Of a DNA stretch of 11,173 nucleotides, positions 1 through 7,686 are shown piece by piece (position 1 is the stretch's first letter; each line of letters begins with the position of its first letter). Origin of the DNA: JBLHLB01 sp047618505 (GTDB lineage: Bacteria; Planctomycetota; UBA1135; GCA-002686595). The position numbers and the translations under genes were made by a program. The stretch lies in assembly GCA_047618505.1 (NCBI GenBank), contig JBLHLB010000107.1:1-11173 (forward strand), in the 5' to 3' direction. Under the pieces are notes generated by a model. The model was not told where the DNA came from. It saw only the letters and a program-made list of their open reading frames with translations, and did not search any database.

Positions 1-605
1 GTCGTCTTCTGGGACGCCACTTCCCCCGGCTGCCAGGGCAAGTTGCGCTGCTGCCAATCGACACGGTTAACGAAGGAGCGGTGAATCCCCAGGACACCTT
101 TGGGCTTACCAGTGGAGCCGGAGGTGTAGAGGACATTGAACAGACTGCCGCCGTCGCTCAGGTGTTCCGGGTCCTCTATCGATTGCTCCTGGAGTTCCCT
201 AGGCGGAGCATCAAGGTCCAGGATTTCGCCGGCCCATGTGACGTCTTCTGACAAATCAATAAGCGGCAAGCGATCATGCAAGTCCGCTTGCGTCAGCACG
301 ATGGATGGCGCCGCGTCCGTCAGCATCAACTCAATGCGACCGGGCGGGTATTCCGGATCCAGGGGCAGGTAGGCGGCCCCGGCCTTGAGAATACCGAGCA
401 ACCCGACCACAGCATCGATGGAGCGCTCCGCGCAGAGCCCAACAAGATCATCCACCCCGACACCACGCGCACGCAGGAGATGCGCCCAACGGTTAGCCGC
501 TGCGTTAAGCTCGCCATAGGTAATCGTCTCCGTCCCCATGATAAGCGCGACGCCAGAGGGCATGCGCTGCACCTGCTCTTCGATTAAGTGGTGTGCGGCG
601 GCATC
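1..605 (-). other. NRPS adenylation domain 2, N-terminal third only
   Basis: The second adenylation domain begins near residue 1600 (HHLIEEQVQRMPSGVAL) and shows LKAGAAYLPLDPEYPPGR (1673-1690) and the A3 loop SGSTGKPKG (1761-1769) before the window ends at about residue 1800. The stretch after A3 (HRSFVNRVDW, then VASQKT) differs from that of adenylation domain 1 (PIPHSNFARL). The specificity-determining residues lie to the left of the window, so no substrate can be read. Confidence 0.9.
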
Positions 606-3600
606 GCGTGCATAGGACAACTGCGTCTGGTTGCGCCCTACGACCAGCTCAGCGTATTCCGACTCGGGAAGGTAGCGTGCACGGCGTACCTTTGTTCCCG
701 GATTGGCCACCATGGCGGTCAATAGCTGCGCATACCAGCCCAGGAACCGACGTATCGTTTCCTGGTCATAGAGCGAAGTGGGGTAGTCCGCCAGGAGTTG
801 TAGATCTCCGTCGATCTCTTCTACGACGACCGTCAGGTCCGACTTCGTGGTGCCATTGAAGAGCTCGGTGGGAATCCCAAAGGAGACGCCACCGGAGGAT
901 TGCACTCGTCCCTTGTCGCGCAAAGTGAAGCCGACCTGCACCAGGGGTGTTGTGCTCGCGTTGCGCTCCGGCGCTAGCTTCTGGACGATCGCCTCCCAGG
1001 GCAAGTCCTGGTGGGCGTCCACCGCTAGCATGGTCTCGCGCGCCTGGGCAATCATCTCGCGTAGAGTTGGATCATCCCCAACGCGACTGCGCAGGGCCAC
1101 GGTGTTGATCACATTGCCAACGGCGAACTCCAACTCAGTCTGGGTGCGCTTCGCGATGGGCGCACCGACCAGGAGATCATCCTGGTGCGTCAGACGATGC
1201 AGAAGTGATTGATAGGCCGCCAAGGTCACATGGAAGAGCGTTGCTCCTTCGCGGCGCGCCAACTGACGCAGGCCATCGGAGAGGGAGCGTGGCAGGAGCA
1301 TGCGCTCGCCATTGCCATCGAACTTCTGCTGGGGCGGGCGCGGACGATCCGTGGGCAGTTCGATCAGCGTCGGAGCTTCCGCCAAGGTGTCCGTCCACCA
1401 CTCCAACTCTTGAGCCCAAGTCTCGCTCTCCGGGAAGACTTCGCGTTGCCAGGCAGCGTAGTCCACCATGCGCGCCGCCGACCTGGGCGCGGGCAGTTCT
1501 CGGCCATCGACAAGGGCACCGAAGAGTGCGATCAGTTCGTCCAACAAGCGCCCGTGGGACCAGCCATCGACAACCAGGTGGTGGACGATGAAGACCAGGG
1601 TGGCCTGCTCGTCCGAGGTACGCAGAACAAGGGCACGGAACAGGGGAGCCTTCTCCAGATCGAAGAGAGTGCCCGAGGCTTCCAATGCCAGGCGCTCCAC
1701 TTCAGCCGCTGCCTCCGCAGCGGGCAGGTGCGATAGATCCACCTCTTGCAGGAACTCCTCGCATTCCGGTACGCGTTCCTCGATCACCTGAAATGGCTCG
1801 CCATTCCGGTCCACAAACCGCGTGCGCAGGGCTTCGTGACGTCGAACTAACTCTAGGAAGGCCTCCCCCATGTGACGCCCATCGAAGCTGCCCCCAAGCA
1901 ACATGCGCACGGGCACGTTGTAGGCCGGGCTAGTGGGCTCGAGCTTATGGAAGAACCAGATGCTCTCCTGATCGAAGGACAACGGTCCTTCACGGCGATC
2001 AGAGGTTGGGATGGGCGGCAAGGCAGAGGCTGCAGGAGCCTGCTCGCTCGAGCAAATCGCATCGATGCTGGCCGCTAGCTTCTCAAGTGTCGGCGACTCA
2101 AAGATGCCGCGCAGGGGCAGGTCCGCATCGAATGATTCACGGATGCGACTCAGCAGCACGGTGGCCAGGAGCGAATGTCCCCCAAGCTCAAAGAAGTTAT
2201 CCAGGGCACCGATGCGTTCGGCGCCCAAGACCTCGGCCCAGTGTTCCGCCAAGGTGACCTCCGTCGCGGAACGCGGCGTAATGAACTCAACACCCAAGTC
2301 TTCGCCAGTGATCTCCGGAACGGGCAGGGCGCGCCGATCGATCTTGTCGTTGATGGTCAACGGGAAGGCCTCCAAGAAGACCACGGCCGAGGGCACCATG
2401 TAATCCGGCAGGCGCTCCGCAACATGGGCCTTCAATTCCTGGACGCTGGCCGAGCGCTCCTCCTTGCAAACGATGTAAGTCGCCAGGCGCTTGTCCCCGG
2501 CGCGATCTTCACGCGCCATCGTCATGGCCGTGGCCACCGCAGGGTGCTCCCCAAGGCAGGCATCGATCTCCCCTAGCTCGATGCGGAATCCGCGCAGCTG
2601 CACTTGGTTGTCGATGCGACCGAGGTATTCGATCTCACCGTTGGGCAACCAACGTCCGAGGTCGCCGGAACGGTAGAGCGTCGCAGATGGAGTTCCGGAC
2701 AGATGGTTCTCCAGAAAACGCTCCGCGGTCAACTCAGGCCGCCTGAGATAACCGGGTGCAACACCGGGTCCTGCAACATAGAGCTCCCCCGTCACGCCAA
2801 TGGGAACCGGCTCTTTGAACTCATCGAGAATGTAGACCTGCAGGTCGGGGATCGGAACACCGATCACACTGCCGCGCCCCTCATCGAGATCGCGCATGCA
2901 CACGGGCCGATAGGTCACGTGGACCGTCGTCTCCGTGATGCCGTACATATTTACAAGCCGCGGCAGCGTATCGCCGTGGCGTTCAAACCACGGGCGCAGG
3001 CTTTGGAACTCCAAGGCTTCACCCGCGAAGACAACCAGGCGCAGGGCGAGTTCCGGAAGGGCCGGCCCACCACGTTGATGGGCCGCCGCAAGTGCCCCCT
3101 CTGCTTCGATCAGCTGCACGAAGGCCGAGGGCGTTTGATTCAGGATCGTGACGCCTTCATCTGCGCACAATTGGTAGCGCAAGCCCGGGCTCTGGGCGAC
3201 TTCAAAGGAGGCCAAAACCAAGGTGCCGCCCGTGACGAGGGCGCCCCAGACTTCCCAGACGGACACGTCGAAGCCAAAGGAGTGCAGGGTGATCCAAATG
3301 TCGTCCTCGCCAAATCCGTACCAGGCATCCGTCCCGGTGATCAAGCGCGCGAAGTTGCTATGGGGAATCGGCACGCCCTTGGGCTGACCAGTGGAGCCGG
3401 AAGTGAAGATGGCGTAGGCCAAGTTCGAAGGGGAGACATCAACCGCGGGGTCGACATTGGGCAGCCCATCCAATCCGCTGTCCGGATCGTCAAGCACAAT
3501 GACTTCCGTGGCAGAGCCCGCCTGCGTCAACTCAACAGGCAAGACATCCCTGAGCTTGGCCTGAGTCAGCAGCACCGGCGAATTGCTATCCCCCAGGATG

Positions 3601-5402
3601 AATGCGGTGCGCGTCGCAGGTGACTTGGGATCAATCGGGAGATAGGCGCCGCCTGCCTTCAGAATGCCAAGGGTAGCGGCCACCATGTCGAAGCCGCGGT
3701 CCGTGCAGATCCCCACCAGGACATCGGGTCCCACACCGCGCTGGATCAGGGCTTGGGCAATGCGATTCGAGCGCGCGTCGAGATCCGCGCGCGTGTAGGT
3801 GACTCCATCGCAGCGCAGAGCGGGAGCCTCCGGCTTCTCGGCCGCCAAGCGCGCCAATTCGTGGTGAATGCAATAGACCGGAAACTCCGCATCCTCGGAG
3901 TTGAATTCCGATAGGACCACCGCCCGTTCCGCATCCCTCAACATGGAGAGTTCCCCGATGGACTGGTCGGGATTGGCAACGGCGCTACGCAGTAGCACTT
4001 CAAAGTGATCGATCAGGCGTGCGGCCGTGCTCTCATCGAAGAGGTCTGTGTTGTATTCCACCGCGGTGATCAAGCCGCCGGCGCTCTCCTCAGTGAAGAA
4101 CATTAGGTCCGCCTTCGTGCAGCCGTTGTGCACGTACTCAGGGCGCAAGATCTCCGCGGGCTGGGTCCCCTTCAGATGCAGCCCACCGATGGACTCAACG
4201 CTCTCATGGTCGTAGATGACTTGCAGGAGCGGGGAGCTGTTCGGATCGCGATCCGGCTGATCTGCCTGGGCTGCCTCCGCCACGCGTTCGAAGGGCACAT
4301 CGTGGTGCGAAAGCACGTCCAGAGCCTCGTTGCGCACGCGCTTGAGGAGTTCGCGAAAACTCGGTTCGCCGGAGAGATCGATGCGGTAGACCACCGTATT
4401 CACGAAGAAGCCGAGCATTCCTTCGGTCTCTTTACGCGGACGCAATCCAACAGTTCCGCCCATCAGAATGTCTTCCTGTTGCGTATAGCGCTTGAGAAGA
4501 ATGTCGAGTGCGGCGTGGCAGACCATGAAGAGAGAGGCTCGCTCACCCTTCGCCAGGGCTTGCACCGCGTGCACCAATTCCATGGGCAGGGTGCGCGTAA
4601 ACCACGCGCCCGCGTAGGTCACTTCGTGTTGACGCGGGTGATCCGTGGGCAGCTGTAACAGGGGCAGCTCGCCAGCGAGCTTCTTCCTCCAGTAGGTGAG
4701 ATCTTTCTCCGGTCCACCACCTGCGATCCAATCGCGCTGCCAAAGGGCGAAGTCTACGTACTCAAGCGGGCGTTCCGTGAGCTGCGCGGGACGCTCCTCG
4801 AGGGCAGCTGCGTAGAGTTCCTGAGCCTCCTCGAAGATCCATGAGATCGTCGGCCCTTCTGAGATGATGTGGTGCGTCATGAGCAATAGCAGATGACGCT
4901 TCGGACCGGTGCGCCACAGACTCAAGCGCACCAGGGGCCCGGCCTCCAGGTCGAAGGCTCGACGCGCCTCAACATTGGCCAGCTCCAGCGCCCGCGCATC
5001 CGCGACCTGTTGTTCGGAATTCTCCACCACGAGGTCTACGCACTCGAAGGGCAGATTTGCATCTTCACGAATGACCTGGCGCGGCCGGCCACCGTCGGAA
5101 GCAAAGGTCGTGCGCAGGACTTCATGGCGCCGAACCACCCCTTCAAAGGCGGCGCGTACCTGATCCACATCCAAGGCCCCATTGATCCAAGCTGCGGCCG
5201 GGATGTTGTAGGCCACGATCCCCGGGTGCAGCTGGTCCAGGAACCACAGGCGCTCCTGACCCGATGTTAGGGGCAGGAGCTGTTCTCGCGACCCCGACGT
5301 GACCCCGCTGGTCTGCTTCCCAAGACCCTCCTGGGCCAATAGGGCTTGCAGTCGGGCACGCTTCTCCTCAGAGAGGACTGGCCGGCTGGAGTTGATGCTC
5401 AT
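1..5402 (-). CDS. Nonribosomal peptide synthetase, C-A-PCP-C-A..., 3' end outside the window
   Basis: This is a multimodular NRPS that builds a peptide on phosphopantetheine arms in the cytoplasm. I translated 1800 codons from the ATG at 5400-5402 and met no stop; the gene runs off the left edge. Domain order is condensation (about residues 41-470), adenylation (505-1025), carrier (1045-1112), condensation (1137-1570) and the start of a second adenylation domain (1600 onward). The first 40 residues form a charged helix-like leader (LSEEKRARLQALLAQEG), common ahead of N-terminal C domains. The start is well bounded: an in-frame TGA lies at 5466-5468, and no ATG, GTG or TTG occurs between it and 5402. 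There is no good Shine-Dalgarno; GTCTTCCCC directly precedes the ATG. No epimerase domain lies between the two modules, so the first residue is probably passed on as the L form. The product is unknown. The family call is certain. Confidence 0.97.
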   Translation of the reverse strand, partial: MSINSSRPVLSEEKRARLQALLAQEGLGKQTSGVTSGSREQLLPLTSGQERLWFLDQLHPGIVAYNIPAAAWINGALDVDQVRAAFEGVVRRHEVLRTTFASDGGRPRQVIREDANLPFECVDLVVENSEQQVADARALELANVEARRAFDLEAGPLVRLSLWRTGPKRHLLLLMTHHIISEGPTISWIFEEAQELYAAALEERPAQLTERPLEYVDFALWQRDWIAGGGPEKDLTYWRKKLAGELPLLQLPTDHPRQHEVTYAGAWFTRTLPMELVHAVQALAKGERASLFMVCHAALDILLKRYTQQEDILMGGTVGLRPRKETEGMLGFFVNTVVYRIDLSGEPSFRELLKRVRNEALDVLSHHDVPFERVAEAAQADQPDRDPNSSPLLQVIYDHESVESIGGLHLKGTQPAEILRPEYVHNGCTKADLMFFTEESAGGLITAVEYNTDLFDESTAARLIDHFEVLLRSAVANPDQSIGELSMLRDAERAVVLSEFNSEDAEFPVYCIHHELARLAAEKPEAPALRCDGVTYTRADLDARSNRIAQALIQRGVGPDVLVGICTDRGFDMVAATLGILKAGGAYLPIDPKSPATRTAFILGDSNSPVLLTQAKLRDVLPVELTQAGSATEVIVLDDPDSGLDGLPNVDPAVDVSPSNLAYAIFTSGSTGQPKGVPIPHSNFARLITGTDAWYGFGEDDIWITLHSFGFDVSVWEVWGALVTGGTLVLASFEVAQSPGLRYQLCADEGVTILNQTPSAFVQLIEAEGALAAAHQRGGPALPELALRLVVFAGEALEFQSLRPWFERHGDTLPRLVNMYGITETTVHVTYRPVCMRDLDEGRGSVIGVPIPDLQVYILDEFKEPVPIGVTGELYVAGPGVAPGYLRRPELTAERFLENHLSGTPSATLYRSGDLGRWLPNGEIEYLGRIDNQVQLRGFRIELGEIDACLGEHPAVATAMTMAREDRAGDKRLATYIVCKEERSASVQELKAHVAERLPDYMVPSAVVFLEAFPLTINDKIDRRALPVPEITGEDLGVEFITPRSATEVTLAEHWAEVLGAERIGALDNFFELGGHSLLATVLLSRIRESFDADLPLRGIFESPTLEKLAASIDAICSSEQAPAASALPPIPTSDRREGPLSFDQESIWFFHKLEPTSPAYNVPVRMLLGGSFDGRHMGEAFLELVRRHEALRTRFVDRNGEPFQVIEERVPECEEFLQEVDLSHLPAAEAAAEVERLALEASGTLFDLEKAPLFRALVLRTSDEQATLVFIVHHLVVDGWSHGRLLDELIALFGALVDGRELPAPRSAARMVDYAAWQREVFPESETWAQELEWWTDTLAEAPTLIELPTDRPRPPQQKFDGNGERMLLPRSLSDGLRQLARREGATLFHVTLAAYQSLLHRLTHQDDLLVGAPIAKRTQTELEFAVGNVINTVALRSRVGDDPTLREMIAQARETMLAVDAHQDLPWEAIVQKLAPERNASTTPLVQVGFTLRDKGRVQSSGGVSFGIPTELFNGTTKSDLTVVVEEIDGDLQLLADYPTSLYDQETIRRFLGWYAQLLTAMVANPGTKVRRARYLPESEYAELVVGRNQTQLSYARDAAAHHLIEEQVQRMPSGVALIMGTETITYGELNAAANRWAHLLRARGVGVDDLVGLCAERSIDAVVGLLGILKAGAAYLPLDPEYPPGRIELMLTDAAPSIVLTQADLHDRLPLIDLSEDVTWAGEILDLDAPPRELQEQSIEDPEHLSDGGSLFNVLYTSGSTGKPKGVLGIHRSFVNRVDWQQRNLPWQPGEVASQKT
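693..1994 (-). other. NRPS condensation domain 2, residues ~1137-1570
   Basis: Joins the residue or acyl chain on carrier 1 to the residue selected by module 2. It has a canonical C3 motif, HHLVVDG (1274-1280), C2 RRHEALRTRF (1187-1196), C4 MVDYAAWQR (1312-1320), C5 LPTDRPRPP (1349-1357) and C7 HQDLPWEAIVQKL (1464-1476). Two motifs are divergent. C1 reads LSFDQESIWFF, where most families have an arginine at the serine position. The C6 region reads VGNVINTVALR, where the common form is close to GFFVNTLVLR. No separate epimerase precedes it, so it is more likely LCL than DCL; the subtype needs a phylogeny. Confidence 0.92.
2067..2270 (-). other. NRPS peptidyl carrier domain 1, residues ~1045-1112
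   Basis: Carries the growing chain on a 4'-phosphopantetheine arm. The attachment motif is FFELGGHSLLA, with S1077 (codon at 2172-2174) as the modified serine, followed by the helix IRESFDADLPLRGIFESPT that is typical of carrier domains. It sits directly after the A10 motif of adenylation domain 1. A proline- and alanine-rich linker (about residues 1121-1135) leads into the next condensation domain. Confidence 0.94.
2328..3890 (-). other. NRPS adenylation domain 1, Thr-like binding pocket, residues ~505-1025
   Basis: Activates an amino acid as its adenylate and loads it onto the adjacent carrier domain. Core motifs seen are A2 LKAGGAYLPID (581-591), A3 FTSGSTGQPKG (666-676), A4 FDVSVWE (711-717), NQTPSAF (755-761), A5 MYGITETTVHVTYRP (819-833), GELYVAGPG (872-880), A7 YRSGDLGRWLP (910-920), A8 GRIDNQVQLRGFR (928-940) and A10 PLTINDKIDRR (1014-1024). 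Aligning to the GrsA Phe pocket gives the code D712 V713 W716 N755 V791 A793 M819 V827 H828 K1020. The usual threonine code is DFWNIGMVHK, so seven of ten positions are identical and the rest are hydrophobic or small swaps. Threonine or a close relative is the best prediction; this is inference from the code. Confidence 0.94.
3993..5282 (-). other. NRPS condensation domain 1 (N-terminal), residues ~41-470
   Basis: Forms the peptide bond, or an amide to an acyl starter, with the residue loaded by module 1. Visible core motifs are C1 LTSGQERLWFLDQL (46-59), C2 RRHEVLRTTF (91-100), C3 HHIISEG (177-183), C4 YVDFALWQRDW (215-225), C5 LPTDHPR (251-257), C6 ending GFFVNTVVYR (331-340) and C7 HHDVPFERV (366-374). 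The C3 motif departs from the HHxxxDG consensus by Asp to Glu at residue 182; both histidines remain, including the catalytic second one (H178). As the first domain of the protein it must take its donor either from a separate upstream carrier protein or from an acyl-CoA or acyl-carrier starter. The general look of C1 to C3 fits an LCL-type domain, but a starter C domain cannot be excluded by eye. Confidence 0.93.
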
Positions 5403-5498
5403 GGGGAAGACAATCCGGGGCGTTACGCCGCTGCGATTTCCTGGGGAAGAAAGTCGGTACGGGGCTCAGAGGGTTCCATCGACCATCGCGCCCGCACC

Positions 5499-5527
5499 AA
5501 TACAGCCCAATGCCCACTAGCGGTCAG
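5499..5527 (-). promoter_or_regulatory. Weak sigma70-like promoter candidate for the NRPS
   Basis: On the minus strand CTGACC (5522-5527) is followed after 17 bases by TGTATT (5499-5504), each matching four of six consensus positions. Initiation would fall near 5490, leaving a leader of about 90 bases before the NRPS ATG. Spacing is ideal but both boxes are weak, so this is only a candidate. Confidence 0.22.
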
Positions 5528-5619
5528 TTGAAAAACGGCAGCTTCCCGGTTGGTCCCCCGGGATCGCCTGGCAAGGCAACAGGTTGCCCCACGCAGAAGT
5601 GCTGTAGCTGAACCTATAC

Positions 5620-5664
5620 GGGTGGTTCTGGCACGGGTGGTTCTGGCACGGGTGCTCCAGGCAA
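5620..5664. repeat. 15-bp tandem repeat, two perfect copies plus one degenerate copy
   Basis: The unit gggtggttctggcac occurs perfectly at 5620-5634 and 5635-5649. A third copy at 5650-5664 matches at 11 of 15 positions. It lies in non-coding DNA between the phosphodiesterase stop and the NRPS start. The role is unknown; it could be a slippage-prone microsatellite or a set of protein-binding half-sites. Confidence 0.8.
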
Positions 5665-5756
5665 CGCAACCAGGCGATTCGTGGGGGCCGAGCGGGGAGC
5701 TGCTGTTATTCAACGGGCTGCTAGGGATCAAGGGCGGAAGGAATTGCCCGGCGGGC

Positions 5757-7679
5757 CTAGCGCACGTAGCCAATGTCGCGCAGCCGCTGCTCCTCCTCAG
5801 AAGAGACCTCCATGCGAGCTCCGGTCGGGAATGACATGTCCACATCGCGGTAGTTAGGCACGGTCCCGGGGTCGAGCTTGAACTCGAAGGCTTCGGAAAC
5901 GATCCGCCCCGGAAACTCGTCCGAGATGGGCACGCCCAGGAGCGCCAGCAGGGTTGGCGCGATGTCCTGGATATGGACGCCATTGAGTTCCAGGCCGGCC
6001 TTAACACCCGGACCTGAGAACAGCACTACACCGTCAGGTGAATTGAAGTGCTCGTACCCGGAGAAGGTCCAGCCGTGGTCGGAAACGATCGCGAAGAGAG
6101 CTTCAGGGAAGCGCTCGCGAAAGCGGCCCAGCTGCTCATCCAAGACGGAGTAGGCCCGGAGCGCCCGGGCGTTCCCGTGCTCTTCCAGGAAGGCCTCCCA
6201 CTCGGCGCTGTCGAGCTCCGCGGGCCTGTCATCCAGGAAGAGCTTTTCCTGCCCGTAGAAGTTCCACTCCGAGTGGCATTGCGAATCTACGAAGTAGGTG
6301 TAATAGAAGCAGAAGTCGGTGCCGAACTCATCCAACACATCCAGCGCGAAGGTGACCTCGCCACCAAAGCGCGTAGAGAGTGCCTGGAAACGTTGCTCGG
6401 CCAGGTCAACTGCTCTGGGGTCAAAGACGGGATCCGCCATGCGCTTCGCGCTCCACAGCTCCCGCAACTCAGGCGGATAGTAGGCGCTCGAACCACCGCC
6501 CTTCTCACGCCCAAGATTGATGATCGCACCGTTGATCGGACGCGCCGGAATATTGGCCAGGGCATCGCAGATTGCCACCTGCTTGTCATAGTGCGAAGCC
6601 ACGTCCCAAACGGTCGGCACGCGCCTGTCGCGGGCTCCAACCCAGGCCATGTCCCAGAGCCCGAACCTCTGCAGTACCGAGTTCCCCAGGAACATTTTCA
6701 GGCCATAGAAAGAATCGATCGTCGGCGACATGAGCAGTGGGTTGGAGATCCCTGCCCCACTGTTCCTCAGGACCGCCTTTTGAAAATCGAAGACACCGTG
6801 AACTCGCCCCGGCAGCCCTGTAAAAATCGTAGTCCAGATGATCGGCGAATAGGACTCATTGCCGTTGTCGAGATAGCCCGCCGCACCCTGTTCGACGAAG
6901 CGTGCCAGGTTCGGGAGCTTCCCCTGCTTCATCAGCGGCATCGCCACGGACCAATCCAGGCCATCCGCGCCGATCGTAATCACGCGCCGCCCGGCCGATG
7001 CGGTCGGAATGATTGGGGTGGAATCCCCCACGCTCATCAGGTCCTCGAGAGTGACTTCGCCGGATCCCACAGCGATCTGAGCGACGCCGATCTCGGCCGC
7101 GCTGACGATGTCAGCGTGGCTCATCAATCGACGTGCTCCCTCGCCGCGGGCATTCGAGGTGAAGGCAACCGCGACCCCCGCAAGGGTCAAGATGGATGCA
7201 AGTGCAACTGTCTTGCCAGCTCGTCCACCGTCCGCGCGCGGGGACATACCGACGAATGCCAGGACCACTCCCAGCCCTACAGCCAAGAGACAGGCCACCT
7301 CAAGCACAGTGGCAAGGGTCAGGAACGCGACCTTCCCCCCGGAGAGGGAGTTCGCCATGGTCAGGCGATTCCACATACACCACACCAGGTTGCAGGCCAC
7401 CAGTCCACCGAGCAGGTAAGCGCCCCGGCGCCCCACCAGGAACTTGCCCGTAACAAGCCTCAGCGGCATCCAGGCCAGCACCAGGAATCCAAGCAAGACG
7501 CTGTTTACCGCCAGTGCGATCAGCCCCATCGCAAGTGCTAGTTCAAGCACTGCTCCGGCACTAAAGGAAGCAGGGTTGGTCTTGATGACCATGATGGTGA
7601 GCAACAGCGCAACGACCGCGACAACGCCCAGGAATATCCCTAGGAGTCGCCAAGCCGAGATCCCTCGTGTTTCTTCCAT
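5757..7679 (-). CDS. Membrane-anchored type I phosphodiesterase / alkaline phosphatase superfamily protein
   Basis: Predicted metal-dependent phosphoester or phosphonate hydrolase of the nucleotide pyrophosphatase/phosphodiesterase group (PF01663-like), 640 residues. The N-terminal part has five hydrophobic segments (about 12-33, 45-70, 86-103, 116-145, 156-175), so the catalytic domain should face the periplasm. Metal-site residues visible are D239 in ADGLD, nucleophile T283 in SPIIWTTIFTG, D465 and H469 in VDSQCH, D534-H535 in SDHG, and H569 in VHIQD. The protein ends in RLRDIGYV, a tail common to such enzymes in several environmental phyla. The ATG at 7679 is preferred: it follows the upstream stop by 7 bases and has GGGAG about 12 bases ahead. 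An in-frame TTG at 7706 would add nine residues and overlap the upstream gene. The substrate is unknown. The gene lies downstream of a small unknown gene and upstream of the NRPS, but a role in peptide production is not shown. Confidence 0.92.
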   Translation of the reverse strand: MEETRGISAWRLLGIFLGVVAVVALLLTIMVIKTNPASFSAGAVLELALAMGLIALAVNSVLLGFLVLAWMPLRLVTGKFLVGRRGAYLLGGLVACNLVWCMWNRLTMANSLSGGKVAFLTLATVLEVACLLAVGLGVVLAFVGMSPRADGGRAGKTVALASILTLAGVAVAFTSNARGEGARRLMSHADIVSAAEIGVAQIAVGSGEVTLEDLMSVGDSTPIIPTASAGRRVITIGADGLDWSVAMPLMKQGKLPNLARFVEQGAAGYLDNGNESYSPIIWTTIFTGLPGRVHGVFDFQKAVLRNSGAGISNPLLMSPTIDSFYGLKMFLGNSVLQRFGLWDMAWVGARDRRVPTVWDVASHYDKQVAICDALANIPARPINGAIINLGREKGGGSSAYYPPELRELWSAKRMADPVFDPRAVDLAEQRFQALSTRFGGEVTFALDVLDEFGTDFCFYYTYFVDSQCHSEWNFYGQEKLFLDDRPAELDSAEWEAFLEEHGNARALRAYSVLDEQLGRFRERFPEALFAIVSDHGWTFSGYEHFNSPDGVVLFSGPGVKAGLELNGVHIQDIAPTLLALLGVPISDEFPGRIVSEAFEFKLDPGTVPNYRDVDMSFPTGARMEVSSEEEQRLRDIGYVR

Positions 7680-7686
7680 ACCGCGC

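Larger units (their letters stand above)
5403..5756. other. 354-base gene-free stretch between the phosphodiesterase and the NRPS
   Basis: No convincing gene is seen on either strand. The open frames that cross it are run-through frames with arginine-, threonine- and proline-rich low-complexity peptides. It holds a 15-bp tandem repeat (5620-5664), a short hairpin with a 5-bp stem and 4-nt loop (ggcaa/ttgcc, 5575-5588) and a weak promoter candidate (5499-5527). It must contain the 3' end of the phosphodiesterase message and the leader of the NRPS message. No strong intrinsic terminator is visible. Confidence 0.7.

Noticed and set aside
2604..3623. 339-codon open frame on the plus strand
   Set aside because: It is fully antisense to the first adenylation domain of the NRPS and encodes no known motif. 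Its length follows from codon bias on the other strand.
5531..5562. Possible intrinsic terminator on the minus strand (CCCGG/CCGGG stem then TTTTT)
   Set aside because: The stem is only 5 bp and the T-run begins 9 bases after it, so it does not meet the usual terminator layout.
5423..6007. 194-codon minus-strand frame across the phosphodiesterase 3' end and the gap
   Set aside because: It overlaps the real gene in another frame. Its content is Ser/Arg/Thr/Pro-rich, and the repeat ARTTR ARTTR merely reflects the 15-bp DNA repeat.
6048..7541. 497-codon open frame on the plus strand
   Set aside because: It lies wholly opposite the phosphodiesterase, whose catalytic motifs are unmistakable. Its peptide is rich in His, Arg, Gln and Pro with no recognisable domain, as expected of an antisense frame in GC-rich DNA.
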